This document shows, piece after piece, positions 7,682 to 16,261 of a stretch of 16,766 nucleotides of DNA; positions within the stretch are counted from its first letter, which is position 1; every line of letters starts with the position of its first letter. This stretch comes from Stramenopiles sp. TOSAG23-6 (lineage: Eukaryota; Sar). Under the pieces are notes generated by a model that was not told the DNA's origin, made no database searches, and saw only the letters and a list, made by a program, of their open reading frames with translations. Position numbers and translations under genes: made by a program. The stretch is from the NCBI GenBank assembly GCA_900128565.1, contig LT636086.1, forward strand, positions 1 to 16,766, in the 5' to 3' direction.

Positions 7682-10600
7682 ATGACATTGTCCGTTGATC
7701 GAACACTCATTTCTTGGGTAAATTCTTTAGAGACTCCTGCGTGTCTCTCAGTAAAGTCTCTAAATGATTTATGTAATGGCGAGGCTATCATTGATATTCT
7801 TATTCGATTTGAACGAAAACATGAAAAGACTCTGATTAAACTTTGCCGGCGATCAATCTGTTCCTCGTCTTCTCTTTTACAGTCAAGCATAAACTTCCTG
7901 GGTAAAAAATATGGGTGGGATAAGTTACCACCGTTTCTTTCTCGACACAATGCAGCAGAAGCAATAATACTCGGTGAAGAACGCGGAATGAGAGATTTGG
8001 TTCAGTTTCTATACTCGGCATATATGCCTTTCACAAATACTTTAGGAAAAGAGAATTCGCGTGGGAATCGAGTAACGTTCAATACAGACGTGAACGAAAG
8101 AAAACCTCAATCTTTCACAGAAAATATACTGTCTTCAAATAGTAAAACATCGAAAAGTCTCCCATCTCGCAATATTGCAGCATGTCATACAAGTGTTCAG
8201 AAGAAAAAGAAAAAAATAGGTAAGAAAAACATTCAAAAGAAACCTCAAAATAAATACAAACGACCTCTCTTAGGGAGAGGTAGAGTAGACAGTGCAGGTC
8301 TTCATCTAAGTGGAATGATCGATCCTACATATAAATTGGATAAATCACAACTAAAGAGACTTCAAAATAGCAATACTTCTGAGTTAAAAGGTGCAAGAGT
8401 TCAACAATCGAAAAATAAAACTAAATCTTACGTACAATGTCAAAGAGTATCAACGAAAGAATATCGAACAAAAAATGCTAGAAAAAAATCTTCTTCATCG
8501 GCCACACTCGATGTAAATAAAAAACAGGACAAAGCTATAAATAATGATATTGTTTCAAGTACATACAATACTCAAACAACGAAAGCAATAGAATATTTAA
8601 GTATTTCAAGGAGGCATAAAAAGGAGAATTCCAAGGAAACTTCTGAAAAATTTCCCGATGAAGAAAAAAAAGCTTATTCAGGTATGGGGATTAGGACTCC
8701 AAATAAGTTATTACTAAGGCATCATGGTATTTTGCAATGGGTTTCGACACTTATTGGTCACCTAGGTCGACCAGTTTTATCAATGCGCGATGCGGGAATT
8801 ATTTTTCGTGATGGTGTGCTCTTGTGTAACTTAGTAAGCTGTGTATTTGAAATTCCCAGTTCTGTTAAATATTTTAATTCTCATCCACATACTCAATTAG
8901 ATTGTCTGCAAAATCTCAATGTAGCTCTATCGGCTCTTCGATCTGCAACTGCAAAGAATGCCGGAATGCCACAGCAGTATTTATGGTGTGCTAAAGAATT
9001 GGAGAAAGGTAATCCAAAAGTATTATTCGGACTTTTATCGGGAATACGACATGTTAATAAAAATCTTCAAAATAGTCAATTGCTAAGTGCAGCACGAAAA
9101 CAACAACAAAACACGTCCTATAACAGTCAATCGTACCAGAAAGATAATGATGGCAGTACCCAAAACGATGATGTTAGTAACCAAAATGAAGAAAGTATAG
9201 ATTTGGAAAATGATGCTAACATTCGAGTGCGTAAAATTACGAATTGGCTATACTCCATTCAACCAAATTTACTTATCAACGCATCATTATGGGGTCAGGG
9301 TGACATCCTTCAAGATAGATTTCGTAATGGTTTACTCCTATGTGAAATTGCAAGTGAACTTAAACCAGACAGAGGTGTCGAAGTGCCTCACAAGAAACCT
9401 GTATCCCTTGCAGCAGTGCGTGAGAATATTGCATTTGCTTTAGCAGGTATTGACAGTAGTGTTCCACCTCGGCCTCCCTCTCTCACTGAAGCAGATGGCA
9501 TTCTTCGAGGAGGAGGTGCTGTAATGTGGCGATTGTTATGGTTATTAATGTCTGCAGGTGGAACTGTTGAAATATGTGAAGATTTTTTATTTGAAATGAA
9601 GACGGGAAATCCACCACCAAATGTAGTCACAAAACAGAATGATAATATTTCTGATGACTCTACAGAAGTCTGTGATACAGAGACAAGTAGCATACAAGAG
9701 AAAAAGAAAAATGAATTCACTTCTTATACCCCAAAAGAGCTTAATTTGCTTGAACAATCTCTTTTATTATGGTTATGGGATTTGGGAATTTTAGATCGAA
9801 AAAGCGATGGTCGTATGCCTCAACATATTAGCAAAAATTGTATCGGGGACTCTTTATTGAATGGAACTTTTTTAGGAGAATTAGTTGAAATAGTAACTGA
9901 TGCGCCAATGCAAGGCATTAATAAGAAACCTCAATCTACAAGTGTTGCCAAAAGAAATTTTTGTAAATCGCTTCAACAACTCCGCCGACAACCGAGAATG
10001 GGAAAGAGATATGTCAATGATGTTCAAACTACATCGGAGCAGCTTCTTATCGGAAATAGACTAGTCTGGTTACAACTACTTGAGGATTGTCATAGACTAG
10101 ATTCTGGTGCATATCCCAGACCTGTTCATCCAAAACGCAAAGAAATGCCATATTTTGGTAGGTTTGTACCTGTGTCTGGACATAGAAAAAATGTGCCTCT
10201 TCTATGTACATCAATAATCAACCAAAATAATCCAATCTTAGTCCCTTCAGAAACGATGAAATCAAAAAAGACGAAAAATACAGGTACGACAATTGGAGAG
10301 TGTAATATACCTGAAATATTTCGATCGAATGATGCCGATATAGTACCCAGGCCATTTTCTTCTATACCAGGATTTCCGGGTGGACCTACAATGTCAGTAT
10401 CATCTTCTGGTTCAAGAAATAATAGTATAATGAAATCCTCTTGTAAATCTACAAAAAGTAGATGTATATTGTCTAAGACTTGCTCCATTGAACATTATGA
10501 AAAAGAATCATCACATGTAGATTCCACGATAAACACGATAAAAAAGATAAATCGAGACAAAAATGTTGCAAGACAATCTGCAGCGGAAGAAAAACACATA

Positions 10601-11113
10601 TCGAGAGTGTATGATTCATCAAGAAAGAAATCCAAACCATTAGTAAGAGTCTCAGAAAACAGATGGAATACCGAGGCGACAACAACAAATGAAACACATA
10701 ATACTGTCCTCACAAATTGTCGCAAGAATATTGCATCCGCACATGATGTAGCTGATGCTGCAGTGACAATATGTGAATGGTTTGATAAGCTATGTATTCC
10801 ACTACCTGATCCAAGTACTTTGACATGTGACAACACCGAGACATTCCGAGATGGCTTATTACTTTGTCGGCTCGTTCAACGATTGGAACATATCCGAGGT
10901 ACTTTACCAGGTGTTGATCGCAACCCCAAAGCAGGTGCATCTTGTCTCAATAATATACGTAAAGCACTTGAAGTATTACGCCGAAAGAAGAATATGCCAC
11001 TCGATTATTTATGGAGCGAAGAAGAGATAAGATCAGGGAATTGTGATGTTGTTAGAAAATTACTAATGCAGGTGCGTAAAGCATATGGATTTCACTTACG
11101 ACCATGTTCATAG
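7682..11113 (+). CDS. Large protein with five calponin-homology-like repeats
   Basis: A 1143-residue intronless gene with five segments of about 110 residues, each resembling a divergent calponin homology (CH) fold. Approximate positions are 8-120, 349-458, 519-626, 687-806 and 1027-1136. Repeats 2 and 5 are clearest: an initial W-containing helix (GILQWVSTL, ICEWFDKL), then FRDGVLLCNLV or FRDGLLLCRLV, then a helix CLxNxxxAL, then MPxxYLW, then GNxxVxxxLLxxIR or an equivalent. Repeat 3 has FRNGLLLCEIA. Repeats 1 and 4 are degenerate (CNGEAIIDIL, LLNGTFLGELV). The linkers between 1 and 2 (about 150-330) and between 4 and 5 are Lys/Ser-rich and probably disordered. CH domains bind actin, microtubules or signalling partners, so a cytoskeletal scaffold role is inferred. 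No signal peptide, transmembrane segment or catalytic domain is visible. Confidence 0.88.
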   Translation: MTLSVDRTLISWVNSLETPACLSVKSLNDLCNGEAIIDILIRFERKHEKTLIKLCRRSICSSSSLLQSSINFLGKKYGWDKLPPFLSRHNAAEAIILGEERGMRDLVQFLYSAYMPFTNTLGKENSRGNRVTFNTDVNERKPQSFTENILSSNSKTSKSLPSRNIAACHTSVQKKKKKIGKKNIQKKPQNKYKRPLLGRGRVDSAGLHLSGMIDPTYKLDKSQLKRLQNSNTSELKGARVQQSKNKTKSYVQCQRVSTKEYRTKNARKKSSSSATLDVNKKQDKAINNDIVSSTYNTQTTKAIEYLSISRRHKKENSKETSEKFPDEEKKAYSGMGIRTPNKLLLRHHGILQWVSTLIGHLGRPVLSMRDAGIIFRDGVLLCNLVSCVFEIPSSVKYFNSHPHTQLDCLQNLNVALSALRSATAKNAGMPQQYLWCAKELEKGNPKVLFGLLSGIRHVNKNLQNSQLLSAARKQQQNTSYNSQSYQKDNDGSTQNDDVSNQNEESIDLENDANIRVRKITNWLYSIQPNLLINASLWGQGDILQDRFRNGLLLCEIASELKPDRGVEVPHKKPVSLAAVRENIAFALAGIDSSVPPRPPSLTEADGILRGGGAVMWRLLWLLMSAGGTVEICEDFLFEMKTGNPPPNVVTKQNDNISDDSTEVCDTETSSIQEKKKNEFTSYTPKELNLLEQSLLLWLWDLGILDRKSDGRMPQHISKNCIGDSLLNGTFLGELVEIVTDAPMQGINKKPQSTSVAKRNFCKSLQQLRRQPRMGKRYVNDVQTTSEQLLIGNRLVWLQLLEDCHRLDSGAYPRPVHPKRKEMPYFGRFVPVSGHRKNVPLLCTSIINQNNPILVPSETMKSKKTKNTGTTIGECNIPEIFRSNDADIVPRPFSSIPGFPGGPTMSVSSSGSRNNSIMKSSCKSTKSRCILSKTCSIEHYEKESSHVDSTINTIKKINRDKNVARQSAAEEKHISRVYDSSRKKSKPLVRVSENRWNTEATTTNETHNTVLTNCRKNIASAHDVADAAVTICEWFDKLCIPLPDPSTLTCDNTETFRDGLLLCRLVQRLEHIRGTLPGVDRNPKAGASCLNNIRKALEVLRRKKNMPLDYLWSEEEIRSGNCDVVRKLLMQVRKAYGFHLRPCS

Positions 11114-11232
11114 ATAATTATCTCCTATTATTTACTTTAATAGTTATTTATACAATATTATGTTTTTTTTACTCTTTTATTACTTTTACATACTATTTTT
11201 TCAAGACTCTTAAAGTAGACTATTTAGGCAAT

Positions 11233-12072
11233 TTAGGTACTACCTACTACCAAAGATACATCTGCAAGCATGGATAAATTTTGATGATTTACTTTTGCCT
11301 TCTTCCTTGAGGTATTATTTTCGAACGTCACTGTTTTCCCTCTTTTTTTTTTTTGGAGTGTTTTTTTCTTCATTTGTTCATTTGCGGCATAAATGAGCGA
11401 CGCAGCGCCTCCATGACCAAGACGTATTGCAAGATCAAAAGCAGTTTCGTTATTGTTTGAACGAGCATGTACGATCTTTTTAAAATCACCTCCAGAGGTT
11501 ATCGCAGTACGTAAGATATGCTTACATGTGCGTAAGTCATCCATAATCACTGCTAAATGTAGAGCAGTTTGTCCAGATATGTTTTTAAGAAATAACTTTG
11601 AACCTTGAAGAATTAGTAGATTGATCATTTGTCGATTGCGTTCTAAGATTGCATAATGAAGTGGGGGATGTTTTGATATATTTACCATATTGATATCTGC
11701 TCCAGCATGAATCAATTGATTTGCACGCATTTCGTTTTTATTTATTGTGGCAAAATGTAGGGGTGTATAACCAAGGCTATCTTGATCATTGACAGAAAAA
11801 ACAGAAGAATTTCGACTGTCTACGATACCAGCGTGTCTGTTTTGAGAAGGAAGATGAAAAGCAGTGCGACCATTCACATCCGTATGATTTATGTCACCGT
11901 CTTGATGTTGCGCTTGTACTACACGATCAAGTTCACCCGGTTCAGCAACTGCGTGAAGTAAATTTGTTGCAGAACCTCTCAACTGTTTCGAAAGTTCACT
12001 GCCTACGCTGGTGGTTGGTGTTGCTGCGTTACAAATATCGACAAGAAGAAAAGTAAAGTACACAAGGAGCAT
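11233..12072 (-). CDS. Ankyrin-repeat protein with a probable signal peptide
   Basis: The start chosen is ATG 12072, which gives 279 residues beginning with a textbook signal peptide (MLLVYFTFLLVDICNA). The frame stays open upstream; an in-frame ATG at 12207 would add 45 residues that do not look protein-like. Ankyrin repeats are visible as NGRTAFHLPSQN, LGYTPLHFATINKNE...AGADIN, HPPLHYAILERNRQMINLLILQGS, GQTALHLAVIMDDLRTCKHIL and NETAFDLAIRLGHGGAASLI, about five in all. The C-terminus is strongly basic (KKKTLQKKKRGK, RKKAK), like a nuclear localisation signal. Ankyrin repeats bind proteins; the partner is unknown. Signal peptide and basic tail point to different compartments, so localisation is unresolved. 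It converges with the CH gene, with a gap of 119 bp. Confidence 0.85.
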   Translation of the reverse strand: MLLVYFTFLLVDICNAATPTTSVGSELSKQLRGSATNLLHAVAEPGELDRVVQAQHQDGDINHTDVNGRTAFHLPSQNRHAGIVDSRNSSVFSVNDQDSLGYTPLHFATINKNEMRANQLIHAGADINMVNISKHPPLHYAILERNRQMINLLILQGSKLFLKNISGQTALHLAVIMDDLRTCKHILRTAITSGGDFKKIVHARSNNNETAFDLAIRLGHGGAASLIYAANEQMKKKTLQKKKRGKTVTFENNTSRKKAKVNHQNLSMLADVSLVVGST

Positions 12073-12412
12073 ATTTATTATCCTTTCTTCGCAATGGTTT
12101 ATGTTGCTATTGGCGATGCGCAATAATCTTACTGCGGGGTAGCAAAAAGCTTGATCGTGTCGAGTTACTCGAGTAGTGGCAGATTTTACGGAACACGTGC
12201 TCTTCATCAAAAATCCGCAAAAATCTCCGGGAAAATCGCAAAAGTCGGAAATCTTGTTCAATCTTGTTATATACCTTGGAAATTTTAGATCTTAGCGGTT
12301 GCATTCGATTAAATAAATTGTCACCATTATTTAAATGCACGCGCAAATCAGTGCAAGTGGTTATGAATAAATTAATATTGATATATGATAATGTATTAGT
12401 TATAATGATAGT
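12073..12412. promoter_or_regulatory. Upstream region of the ankyrin gene
   Basis: 340 bp between the stop of the secreted-protein gene (12413) and the start of the ankyrin gene (12072), both on the minus strand. It must hold the 3' end of the first and the promoter of the second. The part near 12360-12412 is very AT-rich. No repeat copy, RNA gene or conserved coding segment is visible. Confidence 0.4.
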
Positions 12413-13408
12413 TTAATTTGACGTAAAACCTCCTCTAAAGTTACTCATTAAGACTTGCCACGCACTAAGTAAGCCTTTACCACTTTTAAACTCTGCCCAT
12501 CGACTTTCTTGGATTTGGAGTTTTTTGAAGTGCTTCTTTTCACTGTTAGACAGTTCTTCATATGGGTTTAGTACTTCACGTAGCATTGTAGCTTCGCGGC
12601 GTTCGTCTGGTGATGACATTGATAATTGAGTTGTGTACGACGGTTTCATCAATTCTATCATGGGAAAATTTATAGTCATACTCTCTGACTCTGACACAAC
12701 TTTATCACCCCAATAATCGGACCCCTCTATTTTGGAAACAGTAAATTTTGGTGGAAAATGTTCTACAATAAAATCATGTTCATTACGTTTATCATGTTTT
12801 GCATACTTTAGTGGAATGCCTAGCCCAAGTGTAGTTGATAAGTATGGAACAACATTGTCTTCATCGTTATCATCTTTCATATACTCAACGGTCCAAGATC
12901 TTCGATTATTCATTCTTGGAGGCTCCTCCAATTGGTCTCCTCTAATTATGGGGGAGTTTCTAATACACACGACAGGAAATGCCTTTTTCTGCTCATCCTC
13001 CATTTTCCCCAGATCTACATTCATCTCATCCTTCTTGTCATCCTCCAACCATTTGGAATTTTCTCGAGCTGCCTCCTTCTCCAGACGACATTTACTATCA
13101 TCTTTCGGCTCCAAACAGAGTAGTAAAGTTCTGACATTGGACTCTTTATGCGGTGGATTCAAGCAATGTCGCGGAGCATCTTTATATTCGTAAAAATACC
13201 TCTCACAATCTTCAGCAAATATATTGCGGCAAGCTATGTTCGATCCATATGTAGGTCTTGGTGGTCTTTTTTTTGTACCTTGCGACCTTTTCTTCAAACC
13301 TTGTTGCTCATCGTTTTCAAGAGTCAAGTTAATATCACATTTTTCACTAACGACTGTACTAGAGAGTGAAATGATTATGATAGCAGATATTGTGTAGTGT
13401 GAACACAT
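12413..13408 (-). CDS. Secreted protein of unknown family
   Basis: The start chosen is ATG 13408, giving 331 residues with an N-terminal signal peptide (CSHYTISAIIIISLSSTVVS). The frame continues upstream to 13585, but that part is low-complexity and rich in Phe/Tyr. After the signal comes a basic stretch (KKRSQGTKKRPPRP), then a cysteine-containing segment (CRNIFAEDCERYF, HCLN, LLLCLEP, KCRLE, VVCIRN), then a charged C-terminal half with many Glu, Lys and Arg and no cysteines. No domain is recognised. The cysteines would fit disulfide bonds in the secretory pathway. There is no transmembrane segment after the signal, so export or residence in the lumen is the likely fate. Confidence 0.75.
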   Translation of the reverse strand: MCSHYTISAIIIISLSSTVVSEKCDINLTLENDEQQGLKKRSQGTKKRPPRPTYGSNIACRNIFAEDCERYFYEYKDAPRHCLNPPHKESNVRTLLLCLEPKDDSKCRLEKEAARENSKWLEDDKKDEMNVDLGKMEDEQKKAFPVVCIRNSPIIRGDQLEEPPRMNNRRSWTVEYMKDDNDEDNVVPYLSTTLGLGIPLKYAKHDKRNEHDFIVEHFPPKFTVSKIEGSDYWGDKVVSESESMTINFPMIELMKPSYTTQLSMSSPDERREATMLREVLNPYEELSNSEKKHFKKLQIQESRWAEFKSGKGLLSAWQVLMSNFRGGFTSN

Positions 13409-13634
13409 TTTAATGTGGTTGTTAAAAGAAACGTAGTAAAAGAACGTAGAAAAAAAAATAAACAGCTTTGGCCGAGAATAATTATAACGGACATTATCGG
13501 ATATATGCGACGCCTCGAAAAAACGGGGAAAACACGAAATAAGAAACCAATTCAGTCCAGGCAAGTAAAAAATCTTCCTGAACATCGTACCCTAAATGAT
13601 GAAAAAGATAAGTACATATTAGGAGCTTTTATTT

Positions 13635-14684
13635 TTAATTATTTTTTTCTTCGCCTTTATCTTTTGCACCTTTTGTTGCAATATGTGCCATATTTACTAA
13701 AGCTGCAAGACGTTCTCGAAGTGATGGACCAACACCAAGATCAAGTAAATCATCATTATTCAATTCGAAGTATTGAGCTCCACTAATTTCGTCTTCCATA
13801 AATCTTGAAAATGCAATTTTTGCCAATGGACCACCCCATGATGATGTAGGGCTACTACTACTATCACTGTCGTCATTGGATACCATGATTCCATCTCCAC
13901 ACATACCATTATGGCGAAGAAATTCACACCATTTTTTAGAATCTAGTAATGTGATATCTTCGCGTTTTTCAAATTCTCCTTTCCAATTACGAAATCTTGG
14001 AAGTTTCTCTAATGGTGGTTTCCATCCTGATACTTCAATAGCACAGCGGCTTGCATTTGCCGCAGCTATTGTAGCTAGAAGCGCAGTTGCTGCAGCTGGT
14101 GTAATAGGAATACCATGTTCATCTTGAATGTGGACTCCATATTGTTTTTCGGCCTCTAAAAGAGCTTTCTCAGTTCGTTTAACACGTTGAAGATCCATTT
14201 CCCATACACGTAGTGCTGCAGCAGTGTCGTCTTCACTAGGTAGAAGTTTTTCTGCCTCGCCTAATGCAAAAGGCATCACCAGAGGGTTTCGATATAGAGC
14301 AAACCCTAAACTCGACTCAATACGCGGTCCTAATCGGGAATTAGACACAAAATCAAGATCAGATGGTATCTTAACTAAATAGATTATTCCTCGCCAACGA
14401 AAAGTTGAGTCGTCTCCGTTTACGCGGCGTACTTCCTTCCAGTTTTGTATGGCTTCAACAGTTTCCATTGTCGAAGCTCGCACAAGATCAAGTAAATCAT
14501 TAACTCGTTTACGTCTATCTTTAAAATCCGTTGTTTCTATGGCGTGCCTTAGCTGTTGAATTATGCTTTCTCGCAACATTATTCGATGAAGTGCATCTTG
14601 CATAAGCTCCATGCAATCAGTTTCTTTGAAAATGATACTTGAAATACATTTCTTGCCTTTTTTTCGGTGTCCCTTCTTTAACAT
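13635..14684 (-). CDS. Protein with a C-terminal SAM-like domain
   Basis: 349 residues from ATG 14684. Residues about 290-332 (FSRFMEDEISGAQYFELNNDDLLDLGVG...RERLAALV) match the second half of a sterile alpha motif: the L/F-xx-L-xx-xDLLxLGV turn followed by a helix ending in RxRLxxLV. SAM domains mediate protein or RNA binding and oligomerisation. The first 20 residues are very basic. Residues about 25-260 are mostly helical, including a likely coiled region at about 160-185 and an Ala-rich helix at 197-212, with no domain I recognise. A Ser/Asp run (DDSDSSSSPTSS) precedes the SAM segment. No signal peptide. The full-length family is unknown to me. Confidence 0.8.
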   Translation of the reverse strand: MLKKGHRKKGKKCISSIIFKETDCMELMQDALHRIMLRESIIQQLRHAIETTDFKDRRKRVNDLLDLVRASTMETVEAIQNWKEVRRVNGDDSTFRWRGIIYLVKIPSDLDFVSNSRLGPRIESSLGFALYRNPLVMPFALGEAEKLLPSEDDTAAALRVWEMDLQRVKRTEKALLEAEKQYGVHIQDEHGIPITPAAATALLATIAAANASRCAIEVSGWKPPLEKLPRFRNWKGEFEKREDITLLDSKKWCEFLRHNGMCGDGIMVSNDDSDSSSSPTSSWGGPLAKIAFSRFMEDEISGAQYFELNNDDLLDLGVGPSLRERLAALVNMAHIATKGAKDKGEEKNN

Positions 14685-15075
14685 TTTCTGAAGGTTGGTA
14701 GTTTCACTTGTTCAATAGGCTATCATTTCTTTCTGTGGACTATGATATATATAACAATTCATAAAATTTCGAGGGATACTTGTACGTCAAGATTCAAGAG
14801 TGCAATGAACTTTAGGAAATGCTTAAAAGTATCATAAACTTGAAGAAAAAAAATAATGATATACCCTTGCCTTATACGGTATCGTGGACTTTTGATGACG
14901 TTTTACGGTTTCATATCATCCAATTCGAATGCCGAAGTCCCGACGATTTGTTAGGTACGAAATTATCTACGAAAAAAAACAGGGAATTTTAAAACAAAGA
15001 AATATAAGATTTCGTGGCATACACTACATATAGTAAAAACATGGACTTTTATATTAATAAAAACTACAACTATAT
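14685..15075. promoter_or_regulatory. Intergenic region with a repeat copy
   Basis: 391 bp between the stop of the L1-domain gene (15076) and the start of the SAM-like gene (14684), both on the minus strand. It contains repeat copy D at 14951-14979. Also seen are a TGATGACG stretch near 14893 and an AT-rich ATGATATATATAAC stretch near 14742-14755, about 60 bp upstream of the SAM gene start, which could serve as a TATA-like element. No coding or RNA gene is visible. Confidence 0.4.
14951..14979 (-). repeat. Intergenic copy of the intron-associated 24-mer (copy D)
   Basis: The plus strand reads TTAGGTACGAAATTATCTAC then an A-tract. Its first 24 bases match intron A (reverse-complemented) at 20 of 24 positions. 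On the minus strand it ends in TACCTAAC, keeping the branch-site-like CTAAC. It lies between two minus-strand genes and so has the same orientation relative to transcription as the intron copies. Confidence 0.65.
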
Positions 15076-15963
15076 TTATGCGCTTACTTTAGAAGCACGG
15101 TTCTTTTTTCCTGTCTTTGATTTTTTCACTTGTTTATTAGAAGTGCTAGCTTTACGCTTCTTTTTAGATGGCATAGAAACAGCGACTGGTTTATCCAAAA
15201 CTTTTTGTTCTTCTTCAACACTAGTATCAATCGAAGAAGTGTCGAATGGGAGAGAATTGTATATTGGCAAAGCAATAGAATTAGAAGTTTTAATGTGAAT
15301 AGCTTGAATACCCTTCATTTTACGTGGTATTTTAAGAGAAATCGTTTCCATAGCACCCATAATGTTATCAACGATTGCTTCATGTTCCATATTAGTGAGG
15401 CCAATGCGCACCGAACTGCACGCACCCCAACCAAGATAAAGATATGTAGCGTTACGCGCACGCTCTACTTGTTTCTTAAGATTTCTTCTACCAATTACTT
15501 TGATTGGAATTGGTTGTTTCTTAGCGACAAAGAACTTCTTTCCGATTGCCTTTGGTAACATAGGTAAGATGCGGTCATCTGTCAAGAAAACGTCGTAAGA
15601 GCTCAAGAGCTCGCGTCGTTGCTTATACTGAGCATAGTTTTTGCGTAGTTTGTTGAGACCAATAACTTTTTTGAGACCATCAACTGGTTCCGCTTCCAAT
15701 TTTGCTTTCACATCCTTTGCATCACTTTCTTTCACGAATAAACACATCTCAGTTGAGTTTTCGTCGAAAAGCGTGTTGGGGATTGGAATGTGAATTGGCT
15801 TGTTTGAAGGTTTGTCTGGAATTTTAACCAGAGACAAAATCAAGGAGATGTTTTCACCATCATCAAGTAGAGATATCTTACTTTGTGCATCCTTCTTTGC
15901 CTGTACATATTTCAACAGTGATTTTACTGCTCGGTTAACCTGGTCACGATCCAAAGAGGCCAT
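15076..15963 (-). CDS. Ribosomal L1 domain-containing nucleolar protein (RSL1D1/Cic1/Utp30 type)
   Basis: 295 residues from ATG 15963. Residues about 5-240 form a eukaryotic ribosomal L1-like domain of the ribosome-biogenesis type rather than L10a/uL1 itself. The recognisable parts are ISLILSLVKIP, VIGLNKLRKNYAQYKQRRELLSSYDVFLTDDRILPMLPKAIGKKFF, and a C-terminal part of the form YLGWGACSSVRIGLTNM...NIMGAMETISLKIP. The tail (about 260-295) is strongly basic (KKKRKAS, KKSKTGKKNR), fitting nucleolar localisation. Members of this family bind pre-rRNA during ribosome assembly; which subunit this one serves cannot be read from the sequence. It is divergent from the RFC1-like gene, with 298 bp between the starts. 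Confidence 0.92.
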   Translation of the reverse strand: MASLDRDQVNRAVKSLLKYVQAKKDAQSKISLLDDGENISLILSLVKIPDKPSNKPIHIPIPNTLFDENSTEMCLFVKESDAKDVKAKLEAEPVDGLKKVIGLNKLRKNYAQYKQRRELLSSYDVFLTDDRILPMLPKAIGKKFFVAKKQPIPIKVIGRRNLKKQVERARNATYLYLGWGACSSVRIGLTNMEHEAIVDNIMGAMETISLKIPRKMKGIQAIHIKTSNSIALPIYNSLPFDTSSIDTSVEEEQKVLDKPVAVSMPSKKKRKASTSNKQVKKSKTGKKNRASKVSA

Positions 15964-16261
15964 TTTGCGTGACTATTACAATCGCTTTTTAGTACTGAAA
16001 TACAATGTACAACTGCACACAAAGAAGAAGTCAGCACTGAATACTATTTTTTGATGTTTCTTTAGGTAAAGAATTTATATACGGATAGTACAACACGAAA
16101 TCATTTTTCGAGGTACCGGGTATCGATATTTTCGAAAACCCTCTTATTTTTTGATTGATAGGTTTCGACTTATCTCCTTGTTTCGACTCGAGAAACTTAT
16201 TTTTCTAAAGGTACTATTAAAATCCGTTATATTAGCTTAAAGGATAAGTGAGTTTTCATTC
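15964..16261. promoter_or_regulatory. Divergent upstream region of the L1-domain and RFC1-like genes
   Basis: 298 bp between the starts at 15963 (-) and 16262 (+). TTTCGACT occurs twice, at 16163-16170 and 16181-16188, 18 bp apart. TTTTCGAAAA at 16129-16138 is a perfect palindrome. TTAGGTAAAGAATT at about 16073 is a weak, gapped match to the repeat family. No coding segment is visible. Confidence 0.45.

Noticed and set aside
9388-9720. 110-codon minus-strand frame inside the CH gene
   Set aside because: Antisense shadow of a well-supported coding region.
12073-12261. Upstream extension of the ankyrin frame to 12261
   Set aside because: It begins at TTG, and the only upstream ATG (12207) would hide a clear signal peptide. 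The start at 12072 is preferred.
13415-13786. 123-codon plus-strand open frame
   Set aside because: It starts at GTG, overlaps the SAM gene antisense, and has no recognisable composition or domain.
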